Shown: positions 33,997 to 42,319 of the stretch, piece by piece | Layout: each line of letters begins with the position of its first letter | Numbering within the stretch: position 1 is the stretch's first letter | Source: Calditrichaceae bacterium | GTDB taxonomy: Bacteria > Calditrichota > Calditrichia > RBG-13-44-9 > J075 | Direction: 5' to 3' | DNA: 64,000 bases | Assembly (NCBI GenBank): GCA_013360445.1 | Contig: JABWBP010000024.1 | Span: 51,467-115,466, forward strand | Notes under the pieces: model-generated | Told to the model about the DNA's origin: nothing | The model's database searches: none | Seen by the model: the letters and a program-made list of their open reading frames with translations, nothing else | Position numbers and translations under genes: made by a program

Positions 33997-34770
33997 TCAC
34001 TTCCAAATCACCAGGTACATCAGCCCGGCCAGGCTGACGTAAGAGACCGCCAGGGAAATCTCCGAATAACGATCAAACTTTTTGGTTCTATCCCAAAAAT
34101 AATCGATTTGCGCCGGGTCGGCGCTCTGCCGATAGTTTTCGTAGTTGCTGTCGGCCAGGTTCTTAAAATAAAAGGAGGCCCAGTGGGAGGCCACGCTGAG
34201 AGCTAAAAGGCTGAATTTGCTTTTCAAGTGTTTTTTAGAGACAAGCCCGAACAACCCCGGTTTATCGTCGTCGGCGGCATATTTTTTATCTTTTTCCAGG
34301 TAGGCGAGCACGGATTCCCGGGAGTTCAGCGAAAACCGGTAGGGCTTATAACCGGCTTTCTCCAGGCGAAACTGTTTTCCCCGGTTTTCCTCGAACGGCA
34401 GATAGAGGGGAGTCATCCCTAACAACAGGCCCGCCTCGCCTAATAACTGTGCGCCATAGGGCACGGAGTTGATGAAAACCGGGGCGCTGAAGACTACTTC
34501 GAGGGCGGTATCTTCCTGCGCCCGGATCACCACTTCGAACACCTGCTCCTGCAAGTTCCAGACCCCCTGCTCTGGCGGATATACCTGAACGGTATAGGCG
34601 CCGGGAGGCATGGAAAAACCCTCCAAAGGGGTTTTGCCCGCCAGCACGGAATCGATCCGCACCCAGCAGCCCGGGGGTTGGGAGATAATGGAAATGGTCC
34701 CGCTTTCCCCGGCGAGCAGCGCCGGCAAAAAGCAGGCGGGCAGCAGCAAGATGAGCCTGAGAAGCTTCAT
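33997..34770 (-). CDS. PEGA-domain envelope protein
   Basis: 257 aa. Signal peptide (LLRLILLLPACFLPALLAG), then a PEGA domain (GTISIISQPPGCWVRIDS, GKTPLEGFSMPPGAYTVQVY). A second PEGA-like segment follows (PVFINSVPYGAQLL, GMTPLYLPFE, FRLEKAGYKPYRFSL). Two possible membrane segments lie toward the end (SLLALSVASHWASFYF and ISLAVSYVSLAGLMYLVIW). PEGA modules are surface or cell-wall associated; the function here is unknown. Its ATG overlaps the stop of the PQQ-propeller lipoprotein by 4 bp, so the two are translationally coupled and may act together in the envelope. Confidence 0.83.
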   Translation of the reverse strand: MKLLRLILLLPACFLPALLAGESGTISIISQPPGCWVRIDSVLAGKTPLEGFSMPPGAYTVQVYPPEQGVWNLQEQVFEVVIRAQEDTALEVVFSAPVFINSVPYGAQLLGEAGLLLGMTPLYLPFEENRGKQFRLEKAGYKPYRFSLNSRESVLAYLEKDKKYAADDDKPGLFGLVSKKHLKSKFSLLALSVASHWASFYFKNLADSNYENYRQSADPAQIDYFWDRTKKFDRYSEISLAVSYVSLAGLMYLVIWK

Positions 34771-35942
34771 TGCTCTATTCTCCAGTTTTCAACGATTTTT
34801 TCATTTGCCAGGGCGATCAGGGCGTCGTTGGCGGTATGGATCAATAGCAGATCCCGGTAGATGACCGGGGAAGATTTAGAGGCGTGTCTCAGCGGAAAAG
34901 TAAAGGCCAACTCGCCGGATTGCCGTTCGACGACGTACAAATTTTTGTCCCAGGAGGTGAAGTAGAGATAATGGGGCGAAGGCAGCGGGGTAGTGTTGAC
35001 GATTCCCCCGGTCTTGAATTTCCAGATGAGCGCCCCGGTGCGTTTATCGAGCGCCAGCACCTCGTGGGCGTTGTTGCCCACGTAGAGCGCGTCTTCAAAA
35101 AGCGCCGGGCTGCTGAAAAAAGAACCGGGAGAAGAGTGCATCCAGCGAACCCGGCCGTCTTGCAAATCGATCCCGTAAAATTTTCCGGCCACGGTTCCCA
35201 GGTAGGCCAGGGAGTCATCCACCACCGGATGAGAAAAAATGCTCCCTTCCAGGCGAACTTTCCATAGCTCCGTCCCGGAAACGGCGTCCAGGGCGTAGAA
35301 CCAGCCCTTTTCGTCGCCAAAAATCACTCTCATGCCGGAAAGAGCCGCAGAACTGCTCACCGGCGCGGCGGTGATATATTCCCAAATAGAAATTCCGGAA
35401 ATCCGGTTAGCGCAGAAAAAGACGTTGCGGTTGGTGCCAAAATAAAGTTTGTTTTCCACCACCAGGGGGGAGGTGGTAATATAGGGATAATCGTGCGACA
35501 ACTCCCGCTCGCCGCTTTTCAAATCGAAGCGCAGCAAAGATTCCGGGCCCAGGGTCAGCCCGGCGTACAGCGTATTCTGGTAAATGCTCGGAACGCCCTT
35601 TAGCGAGGGGCCTAATTTGATCGTGGTGATCCCTTCCCCGCTGTGGTAATCCACCAGGTACATGAAGCCGTTGACGGCCGGGGCGAAAATAACATCTCCC
35701 AGCGCCAGGGGATGGTCGGCGACCACGGATTTGACTTTCTTTTGCCATACCATTTCCAGCGGGGGAGCAATATCGAGCAAGGTAAAATGCTGGCGCTGCA
35801 AGTTGCGCCCTAACATCATCCAGTCGCTTTCCGTGCGCGTTTCTGCCGGGGGAGGCAGCTTCAGGGAGACCAGGCTCTTGCACCCCGGGGCGAGGCTGAA
35901 TAGCACTGCGCAACTGAGAACTGATATAAATAGAGGCTTCAT
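34767..35942 (-). CDS. PQQ-type beta-propeller lipoprotein (BamB-like)
   Basis: 391 aa. Signal peptide with lipobox LAPGC (residues about 17-21). Blades of a PQQ/quinoprotein-type propeller recur: GVPSIYQNTLYAGL, TSPLVVENKLYFGT, YALDAVSGTELWKVRLEGS, YGIDLQDGRVRWMHSSPGS, LALDKRTGALIWKFKTGG and YVVERQSGELAFTFPLR. It resembles BamB of the outer-membrane assembly machine in fold, but no cofactor residues are claimed and BamB identity is not shown. It is the first gene of a pair with the PEGA protein. A GTGTT-word array lies just upstream. Confidence 0.85.
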   Translation of the reverse strand: MKPLFISVLSCAVLFSLAPGCKSLVSLKLPPPAETRTESDWMMLGRNLQRQHFTLLDIAPPLEMVWQKKVKSVVADHPLALGDVIFAPAVNGFMYLVDYHSGEGITTIKLGPSLKGVPSIYQNTLYAGLTLGPESLLRFDLKSGERELSHDYPYITTSPLVVENKLYFGTNRNVFFCANRISGISIWEYITAAPVSSSAALSGMRVIFGDEKGWFYALDAVSGTELWKVRLEGSIFSHPVVDDSLAYLGTVAGKFYGIDLQDGRVRWMHSSPGSFFSSPALFEDALYVGNNAHEVLALDKRTGALIWKFKTGGIVNTTPLPSPHYLYFTSWDKNLYVVERQSGELAFTFPLRHASKSSPVIYRDLLLIHTANDALIALANEKIVENWRIEQ

Positions 35943-35945
35943 GGA

Positions 35946-36050
35946 AAGTGTTCTGGTGTTTTGGTGTTTCCCGAAGGGATGCCTCCGGCACAGGTGTTAT
36001 CGTGCTTAAGTGTTCTGGTCCTCCCGCATAATGCCGCCTGAACACCACAG
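35946..36050. repeat. Degraded GTGTT-word array
   Basis: GTGTTCTGG, GTGTTTTGG and GTGTTTCCC, then CAGGTGTTATCGTGC and AAGTGTTCTGG, with one inverse patch TGAACACCACAG near 36038. It lies directly upstream of the propeller lipoprotein start codon. Confidence 0.65.
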
Positions 36051-36073
36051 CATCCCACATTATAAAATTATTT

Positions 36074-36168
36074 AGGGCTTTCGCCCTTTTTATTGTAGCA
36101 CTGAACGCTAATGTGTTTCAATAACTCTGTGCGCTCAGTTGGGTACATTATTTTTTTTCTGGCTCCCT
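36074..36168 (-). mobile_element. 95-bp MITE-like element, copy C (inverted)
   Basis: Inverse orientation to copies A, B and D, one base longer in the A tract, and with one change in the right hairpin arm (GTGCTACA). TA flanks both ends if the element is taken as AGGG to GCCC. Its first base overlaps the last base of the stop codon of the 979-aa barrel protein gene. In this orientation its promoter-like sequence points away from that gene. Confidence 0.86.
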
Positions 36169-39107
36169 TAAAAATCCCACCCGAAGAAAAACTGGGTAAA
36201 CCAGCTTCGGCTTACCCGCTCGAAGTCGGTAGTTTTGCCCACGTCGAGGCGCAGCACCAGGAAACCGCCGAAATTGAAACGCGCCCCAAAACCGGCGCTC
36301 CCCAGTAATCCGTTATAGCGATTGCCGTTCCAGGCGTTGCCGGCGTCGAAAAAGATCGCCCCGCGAATGCCGGGAAAACCCATGGCAAGAATGGGAAATT
36401 TGATCCCTAAGTATTCGATGAAAGGAAAGCGCAGCTCGTGGGAGGTAAAGAAGATTTTCTCTCCGCGCAGCGACCAGCGTCGGTAGCCGCGCATATCCCA
36501 GCTCCCGCCTAAGTAGAACCAGCGGGCCTCCTTGCCGTCATTCAGCAGCGCCATCACCCGGGCGGCGTAGGTTACTTTTTTGCCTAAGCGCTGGTAGTTG
36601 CGAAAATCTGCTAAAAAAGTCCAGTAATTCACGTTGGAGAAGCGGATATCATAGGTATTCCCGATGGAGAAGGTGTAACGCCGGCCTTCCACCGGCCCGG
36701 TGTAAGACCAGATGGAATTGTCGTGCACGAAGGAAATAAAATTGGAGGTCAACAACGCAAAACGCCGCTGCACTCCCACCAGGCTAAGATCCTTGTCCGA
36801 ATAGCTGAGGCTGGTGTTGAAATCGAAACGTTTGAAAAACGAAAACGGGTAGCTGATGGTAAAAAGCCCCCCCACGCGGTCTTCATAATAATAATCATCC
36901 TGGTAATTGAAATACCGCCCGGAAAAGCGAAAGATGCTGTAAGCGTATTTGGTGCGCTTGCCCAGCGATACTTTAGAGATTGCAAAATTCATGCTTTTCA
37001 GAAAATCGGAGCGGCTTTGAGCATTGTTATACACCAGGATATAGTACTGGTCGTTGCCTAACAAGTCGGTAAAGGCTAACATGGCTCCCCCGGTGGTTCC
37101 CCAAAAAGGATCCTGGCTTACCTGGGTCTGGGCAATATCCAGTTGATAGTCTTTTTTGTATTCCAGCTTGGCCAGAACTTTTTCCCCATGCAATTGGGGA
37201 GGCTTCCAGTGGGCGTTGGACATCAAGGAAGAATTGAATTCTATTTCAGCGGCCCCGGCAATGCGTTCCTGCACGTTATCGAGCTTGCGGATTTCAAAGC
37301 TGTTATTTTCATATACCGCGAAAGCCAGGGCGTCATCGCCCATCCATTCCGGATCGAAGGCAGCGTTAGCGAAGCGGGTAATCTGCTTTATCGGAATAGT
37401 GAGGTAGCTGTCTTCCCCCCAGGTTTGCGTTTGGGAGGCCTCCCCGGCTTTGGGGGCGGGGTTGCCGTTCCGCGCCGCCAGGTACCCGGGAATCTCTCCC
37501 TGCCGGAAGTTGGAAACGTCCGCCGCCCAGATATTCAGCGATTTCAGGGAATCGCGGTCCGAGGTAAAGGCGATGAAATTCCCGTCCGGCGACCATACCG
37601 GGGTGAAATCCTGGTGCCGCCCGGCGGTAACGTAGTAGGTTAGATTGGTTTGCAGATCATAGACAAAGATATTGTAGCACCATTCCGCCCCGAAGGTGGT
37701 GCGATCGGAGGAAAACGCGACCAATTTGCCGTCCGGGGAGAAACAGGGGGAGCTGTCATCGTAAAAATCATTGGTCAGTTGTAAGAGTTGATCGTTCTTC
37801 AACTCCAGGATATAGAGGTCTTTGTTGCCGTTGAAGTTCAATCCTGAGAACACTACGCGCTGCCCGTCCGGGGAAAAATTAGGCGAGGAGATGCCCACGA
37901 TGTCGTCCCACTGGTACTTGCGGATAATGTCTTCCGCGGGAATATCATATATGTAGAGCGCGTCGTTCTCCCCGCTTTTGGAAGAGAACGCCAGCCGCCC
38001 GTCGGCCGAAACGTCGATTTTGCTGCTGAAGATGTGAAAGGTCTCGAAATCCGAGCTGCGGTCGCCTTTTACCAGGGTTTTGAGTCTTTCATGCCGGTGC
38101 GGGCGGGTGTCGAGCGCCTCGGTCATGTAAATATTGGAATAACCGGTGCGGTTTCCCACGAATACCAGGCGATCCCCCTCCGGAGAAGCATAGTAGGCCG
38201 GCTTGAAATTATACCCTTCTTTTACCAGGGTGCGGGCGATCATGCGGGAAAAATCGTTATCTTTCAACTGCGGGTAATACTTTTTTTGCAGGTAATAAAG
38301 CCACTCTTTATCGAATTCTTCATAATTTTTGCCGATCACCTCCTGGAAGACCTGGGAGAAGTTGCCATATTTCCAGATATTTTCCAGCAGCAGCAGGATT
38401 TTTTCCTCCCCGTACTTCTCGGCGATGTATTCTAAGATGGCCTGGCCCTCTTTATACATGGTGAAGGTGCCGTAAATGGTGTACATCTGCGAGAGCGGCA
38501 CGATGTAATTGTGCAGCACCGCGTCTTTGATCACCATCTCGGCCTGGGAATCCCATTCGCTGGACCAGATTTCCGCCAGGCCTTCCACGAACCAGAGCGG
38601 CGGAAAACTGCCCTCGTAGCGCCCGTGCTCTTTGGATACGAAATAGATTTTGGCGTGCATGAACACGTGCACTAACTCGTGCTGGATCACCTTGCGGAAC
38701 TGGTTTAAGCTGCCGTTGCTGGGAATGACCACCCGCCCCTTCAGAAATTCGAAAAATCCCCCCACTCCTTCGGGAATGTGGCCGGGGGTGACGTTGGTCT
38801 GCTGAAAGTGCAGGTGGGAGCTGTAGAAAATCAGGGGAATGCGGCGATTGATGGTAAAGTTGAATTTGTTTTCTAAGTAGGCGTAGCTCTCTTCCGCATA
38901 GTAGGCCCCCCGCTCCGCCAACTCCTGCATCTCCGGGTAGTAGTAAATATCAAAGTGCTGGGTTTTCAGGATTTGCCAGCGAAAATCGGTGTATTGAACC
39001 TTATTGCGCCCGAAGTGAAAGAACTGTGCACCAGCCGGAACGGCGCTCAATAGCACAATCGTCGCCAAAGCGAACGAAACGGTTTTGGGAAGTGTTCTGC
39101 TGAACAT
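36168..39107 (-). CDS. Protease-like / TolB-propeller / outer-membrane barrel fusion protein
   Basis: 979 aa. The signal peptide ends near PAGAQ. The N-terminal region resembles the peptidase MA gluzincin family: IQHELVHVFMH gives HExxH, and FVEGLAEIWSSEWD supplies a downstream Glu. The middle holds TolB/WD40-type blades with SPDG turns (FSPDGQRVVFSG, FSPDGKLVAFSSDR, WSPDGNFIAFTSDR). The C-terminal 330 or so residues form beta-strands with a BamA-like GxRGYRRW patch (DMRGYRRWSLRG) and RGAIFFDAGNAWNG, and end in an aromatic residue (FFFGWDF), typical of outer-membrane barrels. It probably sits in the outer membrane with periplasmic domains. AAAGG precedes the ATG. The substrate is unknown. Confidence 0.87.
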   Translation of the reverse strand: MFSRTLPKTVSFALATIVLLSAVPAGAQFFHFGRNKVQYTDFRWQILKTQHFDIYYYPEMQELAERGAYYAEESYAYLENKFNFTINRRIPLIFYSSHLHFQQTNVTPGHIPEGVGGFFEFLKGRVVIPSNGSLNQFRKVIQHELVHVFMHAKIYFVSKEHGRYEGSFPPLWFVEGLAEIWSSEWDSQAEMVIKDAVLHNYIVPLSQMYTIYGTFTMYKEGQAILEYIAEKYGEEKILLLLENIWKYGNFSQVFQEVIGKNYEEFDKEWLYYLQKKYYPQLKDNDFSRMIARTLVKEGYNFKPAYYASPEGDRLVFVGNRTGYSNIYMTEALDTRPHRHERLKTLVKGDRSSDFETFHIFSSKIDVSADGRLAFSSKSGENDALYIYDIPAEDIIRKYQWDDIVGISSPNFSPDGQRVVFSGLNFNGNKDLYILELKNDQLLQLTNDFYDDSSPCFSPDGKLVAFSSDRTTFGAEWCYNIFVYDLQTNLTYYVTAGRHQDFTPVWSPDGNFIAFTSDRDSLKSLNIWAADVSNFRQGEIPGYLAARNGNPAPKAGEASQTQTWGEDSYLTIPIKQITRFANAAFDPEWMGDDALAFAVYENNSFEIRKLDNVQERIAGAAEIEFNSSLMSNAHWKPPQLHGEKVLAKLEYKKDYQLDIAQTQVSQDPFWGTTGGAMLAFTDLLGNDQYYILVYNNAQSRSDFLKSMNFAISKVSLGKRTKYAYSIFRFSGRYFNYQDDYYYEDRVGGLFTISYPFSFFKRFDFNTSLSYSDKDLSLVGVQRRFALLTSNFISFVHDNSIWSYTGPVEGRRYTFSIGNTYDIRFSNVNYWTFLADFRNYQRLGKKVTYAARVMALLNDGKEARWFYLGGSWDMRGYRRWSLRGEKIFFTSHELRFPFIEYLGIKFPILAMGFPGIRGAIFFDAGNAWNGNRYNGLLGSAGFGARFNFGGFLVLRLDVGKTTDFERVSRSWFTQFFFGWDF

Positions 39108-39481
39108 ATATAACCTTTGCCGGGGATCTAAACGTACTACTTTTTAGAGCGGTTCGCTCGACGGCCACCCTGCGATTTGCCCCTCCCCTGCCCCGATTCT
39201 TTCCTGTAACGCCGCCGCGCTCTATTAGTTCATCGTCAAAAATCCGGAAAATTTCAGTAACAAATCTCACAGAAAAGTGAGCTAAAGTGACTAAAGTGCG
39301 CTTAAGTGAGCTAAAGTTGATTAACCGGGCGCTCTCCGAAAAGTTTAGAAGAGCGACAAAAACAATACCAGCTCCGGGGGAGTGATTTTCAAATTCAGGT
39401 AAAACAGGAGCTTGAGAATTTCGATTGCCGCGCCGGGGCGGCGTGAATTTTCCATGGCCCGGGAAAAGATTTTCCCCGCTC
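39108..39481. other. Gap of about 370 bp without a gene
   Basis: It holds only the one-armed word array at 39276-39320 and no convincing frame, terminator or promoter. Confidence 0.6.
39276..39320. repeat. One-armed array of GTGAGCTAAA words
   Basis: Tandem words GTGAGCTAAA, GTGACTAAA, GTGCGCTTAA and GTGAGCTAAA. No inverted arm is evident nearby. The two-armed form of this word is at 41099-41250. Confidence 0.7.
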
Positions 39482-40282
39482 TTATGCCGCGTCCCATCTC
39501 CGCAAGGCTTTCAACAGTGCCGTAAAATCCTTTGGTGGAGGCGCTTCGAAGGTGCGCTCTTCTCCGGCAAACGGATCCCGGAACTGCAGCCGCCAGGCGT
39601 GAAGGGTCAGGCGAGAGATCAGCGGGCGGTTCTCCTCGAAGGGGTCTTTCTTGACGTAATCCCGCTTGAACAGGGAGAGGTCGATGGGCCGGCCGCTGCC
39701 GTACAAAGGATCGATGGCCAGGGGGCAGCGGATCTCTTTCAAGTGTACCCGGATCTGGTGGGTTCTGCCGGTCTGGGGAGAAATCTCCAACAGCGCGTAG
39801 TGTTTGAACGTTTCGGCGACCCGGTAATGGGTGAGGGAAGGTTTTCCCTGCTTGTGAACCTGCATGAATTGCGGGCGGGTAGGATGGGGCTGCAAAGGCA
39901 ATTCGATAGCACCTTCCGCGGCCGGCGGGCGTCCCCGGGTGACGGCTAAGTAGGTTTTGCGCACCTGGCCGTCCTCGAAGAGGAGGTTAAGCTCCCGGTG
40001 CATTTCCGCGCTGCGGGCGAACAGCACCACCCCGCTGGTATCCGCGTCGATGCGGTGCGCCACCCAGACCGTTTTCACGGGTTTGCCGGTCTCCCCGCTT
40101 AACTTCTCGTACTTCTGCTCTAACAGCGCCTGGAGATTGGGAATCTCCGGGTCCCAATGATCCGGGATGACCGCCAGGCCGGGCGGTTTGTTCACCGCTA
40201 ACAGGTGAGCGTCTTCGTGGAGGATCTCCACGCTCTGCTTGCGGTTTTCGGAATCGCGGATGGTGAAGGATGAAAGGGGCAT
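39482..40282 (-). CDS. RluA family pseudouridine synthase
   Basis: 266 aa. The catalytic loop VAHRIDADTSGVVLFAR carries the essential Asp of the HRxDxxTSG motif. Other family parts are EDAHLLAVNKPPGLAVIPD, LLEISPQTGRTHQIRVHLK and LTLHAWRLQFRDPF. No S4 domain precedes the catalytic domain, so it is the short RluA/RluC-like type without the N-terminal RNA-binding module. It isomerises uridines in rRNA or tRNA; which position cannot be told. No SD is obvious upstream of the ATG at 40282. Confidence 0.93.
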   Translation of the reverse strand: MPLSSFTIRDSENRKQSVEILHEDAHLLAVNKPPGLAVIPDHWDPEIPNLQALLEQKYEKLSGETGKPVKTVWVAHRIDADTSGVVLFARSAEMHRELNLLFEDGQVRKTYLAVTRGRPPAAEGAIELPLQPHPTRPQFMQVHKQGKPSLTHYRVAETFKHYALLEISPQTGRTHQIRVHLKEIRCPLAIDPLYGSGRPIDLSLFKRDYVKKDPFEENRPLISRLTLHAWRLQFRDPFAGEERTFEAPPPKDFTALLKALRRWDAA

Positions 40283-40344
40283 GGCATCTAAACCCAGTTA
40301 TGATTGCTGTCGCAAAATCGTCAATCGAAAATCGGAAATCAACC

Positions 40345-41094
40345 CTAAAAAACCCCCAACAGCCTGGCCGCCATCAGCAGCATGGCGGCAAAGAGCACCC
40401 AGCGGATCACCCTCTCCCCTTTTTTGACCGACACCCGCGCCGCCCACCAGCCCCCCAGGGAATTTCCCGCCGCTAAGCTCAGCCCCCACCACCAGTCCAC
40501 CTTCCCGCCGATGATAAAAATCGCCAGCGCCGGGATGGTAAAAATCATCACGATGAACACTTTGTGCATGTTCACTTCCACTAAGTTCATTTTCAGGAGA
40601 TGGAACAGCGCCGCCATCAGCATAAAGCCCACCCCCACCTGGATGAAGCCGCCGTAAAACCCGATCGCCAACATGGCCGGGTACACCAGCCAGCGGCGGC
40701 GCAGATCGGGCGGCCCGGCGGCCCCGGAACGGTTTCCCGGGCTGGCAAACATGCTGATAATTACCCAGATCAGCACGATGGCTAAAATGCGCTCGAACCA
40801 CTCGTCGCCGATCTTCAGCGCCGCCAGCGCGCCGAGGACGCCGCCGGGAAGGGTCCAGGCGGAGAGGCGCAGGCTCTCCCGGAATTGGTGCATTTTCTGT
40901 TGCCGGAAGGACCACACCGCGAAGATGCTCTGCACGAAGATGGCGATGCGGTTGGTGCCGTTGGCCATGGCCCCGTCCAATCCCAAAAAGATCAGCAACG
41001 GCAGGGTCAACGCGGAGCCGCCCCCGGCCATCACGTTGATGATTCCGGAGAGCGTTCCGGCGGCAAAGACGAGCAGGAGGTAGAGAGGTTCCAT
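40345..41094 (-). CDS. TauE/SafE family permease (sulfite exporter-like)
   Basis: 249 aa with about seven to eight helices. The family duplication is visible: GTLSGIINVMAGGGSALTLP in the first half, and ATVHxx-like VGVGFMLMAALFHLLKMNLV with VNMHKVFIVMIFT in the second. The family exports small sulfur-containing or organic anions, but the substrate is not predictable. It follows the beta-hydroxyacid dehydrogenase on the same strand, separated by a word array, and precedes the pseudouridine synthase by about 60 bp. Confidence 0.9.
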   Translation of the reverse strand: MEPLYLLLVFAAGTLSGIINVMAGGGSALTLPLLIFLGLDGAMANGTNRIAIFVQSIFAVWSFRQQKMHQFRESLRLSAWTLPGGVLGALAALKIGDEWFERILAIVLIWVIISMFASPGNRSGAAGPPDLRRRWLVYPAMLAIGFYGGFIQVGVGFMLMAALFHLLKMNLVEVNMHKVFIVMIFTIPALAIFIIGGKVDWWWGLSLAAGNSLGGWWAARVSVKKGERVIRWVLFAAMLLMAARLLGVF

Positions 41095-41098
41095 GGGG

Positions 41099-41250
41099 AA
41101 GTGGGCTAAAAAGTGCGCTAAAGTGAGCTAAAGTGACTAAAGTTTGGAGGCGGTATCGCCGCTTTTCAGGATCGCCCGCTACAACACGTGGCCTGGTCCA
41201 GGCACTTTAGTCATTTCAGGCACTTTAGTCACTTTAGGCATTTACTTAAG
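41099..41250. repeat. Two-armed array of GTGxGCTAAA words
   Basis: The left arm (41099-41142) has GTGGGCTAAAA, GTGCGCTAAA, GTGAGCTAAA and GTGACTAAAG. The right arm (about 41201-41250) has CACTTTAGTCA words in the inverse sense. The right arm contains the TAA stop of the dehydrogenase gene (41242). Confidence 0.82.
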
Positions 41251-42108
41251 GGGACAAACCGCGTTGAACAGGGCAGAGTAATCATCCTCTGCAAATCCCA
41301 TATCGATGGCGGCGAGCAGGATTTGCCGCTGCGCTTCTAAAACCGCGCTATTTAGCCCGGCAGATTGCGCTGCGGCGTGAATCAAATCCACATCTTTCAG
41401 CAGGTGTTTGACCGGGAAATTGGGGTTGCCGAAGCTGCGTTCCCGCATCCGGGGCAGTTTTTTGTCGAAGGTGGGGGCATAGAAGGCGCTGTGCCGCAGA
41501 ATTGCCATGAATACGTCCACGTCGATATCGTGCGCCTGCACCATGCCCAGGGCCAGGGAGAACGCCGAAGTTAGGGAGACGATGAGCTGGTTCAGGGCCA
41601 GCTTGGCCGCGGCGGCCTTGCCCACCTCGCCAACCCAGTAAATCTCCGATCCGAAGCAGCGAAAGAGCTTTTCATGGCTCTCGAACTGCTCCTGGCGCGC
41701 TCCCACCATAACGATCAAGCGCCGCTCCCGCACGTTGGGGATGCTGCCCAACACCGGCGCTTCCAGGTAATCCCCGCCGCTACGGCGCACGCTGCGCTGC
41801 AGCTCCCGGCTTTCTTCCGGCAGGATTGTGCCCATGTGGATCACAGTGCGATTTTGGAGATCGAGCTCCGCGCCGGAGGGAAAGAGGGTTTGCCGGATAG
41901 CGGGATAGTCAGTTAACATCAGAATGATAATGTCCGCGGAATTCACCGCCGCCCCGGGCGTGGCGGCGATCTCCGCTCCCTTTTTCCGCAGCGGCTCCGC
42001 CTTCGCGCGGGTACGGTTGTACACAATGGCCGGGAAACCGCATTCTAAGAGTTTTTCCGCCATTGGATAGCCCATTAAACCGGTTCCCAACAGGGCAACT
42101 TTCATCAT
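41242..42108 (-). CDS. NAD(P)-dependent beta-hydroxyacid dehydrogenase (HIBADH/GarR-like)
   Basis: 288 aa. The Rossmann loop VALLGTGLMGYPMAEKLL is followed by the cofactor-selecting VYNRTRAKA, where N-R-T suggests NADP(H). Substrate-binding DxxxSG is replaced by GDYLEAPVLGS, and the catalytic Lys lies in GKAAAAKLALNQLIV. The family reduces or oxidises 3-hydroxy acids such as 3-hydroxyisobutyrate, tartronate semialdehyde or succinic semialdehyde; the exact substrate is unresolved. AAGGATGA precedes the tandem ATGs. The C terminus (CPLK) runs into a word array that supplies the stop codon. Confidence 0.9.
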   Translation of the reverse strand: MMKVALLGTGLMGYPMAEKLLECGFPAIVYNRTRAKAEPLRKKGAEIAATPGAAVNSADIIILMLTDYPAIRQTLFPSGAELDLQNRTVIHMGTILPEESRELQRSVRRSGGDYLEAPVLGSIPNVRERRLIVMVGARQEQFESHEKLFRCFGSEIYWVGEVGKAAAAKLALNQLIVSLTSAFSLALGMVQAHDIDVDVFMAILRHSAFYAPTFDKKLPRMRERSFGNPNFPVKHLLKDVDLIHAAAQSAGLNSAVLEAQRQILLAAIDMGFAEDDYSALFNAVCPLK

Positions 42109-42122
42109 TCATCCTTAATATA

Positions 42123-42308
42123 CTGATGTTACGCATTTTACCACATGGTTCGATAAACTCACCATGCAAAAGACACAGAGAACACAGAGTTTGAATCGCC
42201 TTTTTAACGGTTTTGCTTCTCAGCGCAGTCTCAGATTCAATAAATACGTGATTTTCTCTGTGCCCTCTGTGGCTCTGTGGTTGATTTTGGGTGTCTGCGT
42301 AACATCAG
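42123..42308. repeat. 186-bp element with perfect 13-bp terminal inverted repeats
   Basis: CTGATGTTACGCA at 42123 and its exact complement at 42296-42308. Interior words ACACAGAG on the left (GACACAGAGAACACAGAG) face CTCTGTG words on the right (CTCTGTGCCCTCTGTGG). It fills almost the whole gap between the dehydrogenase start and the phosphatase stop. Confidence 0.85.
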
Positions 42309-42319
42309 CTCTAAGAAAT

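Noticed and set aside
34767..35942. Calling the PQQ-propeller lipoprotein bamB
   Set aside because: The fold and anchor agree, but there is no der/bam neighbour and no BamB-specific motif, so the symbol is not supported.
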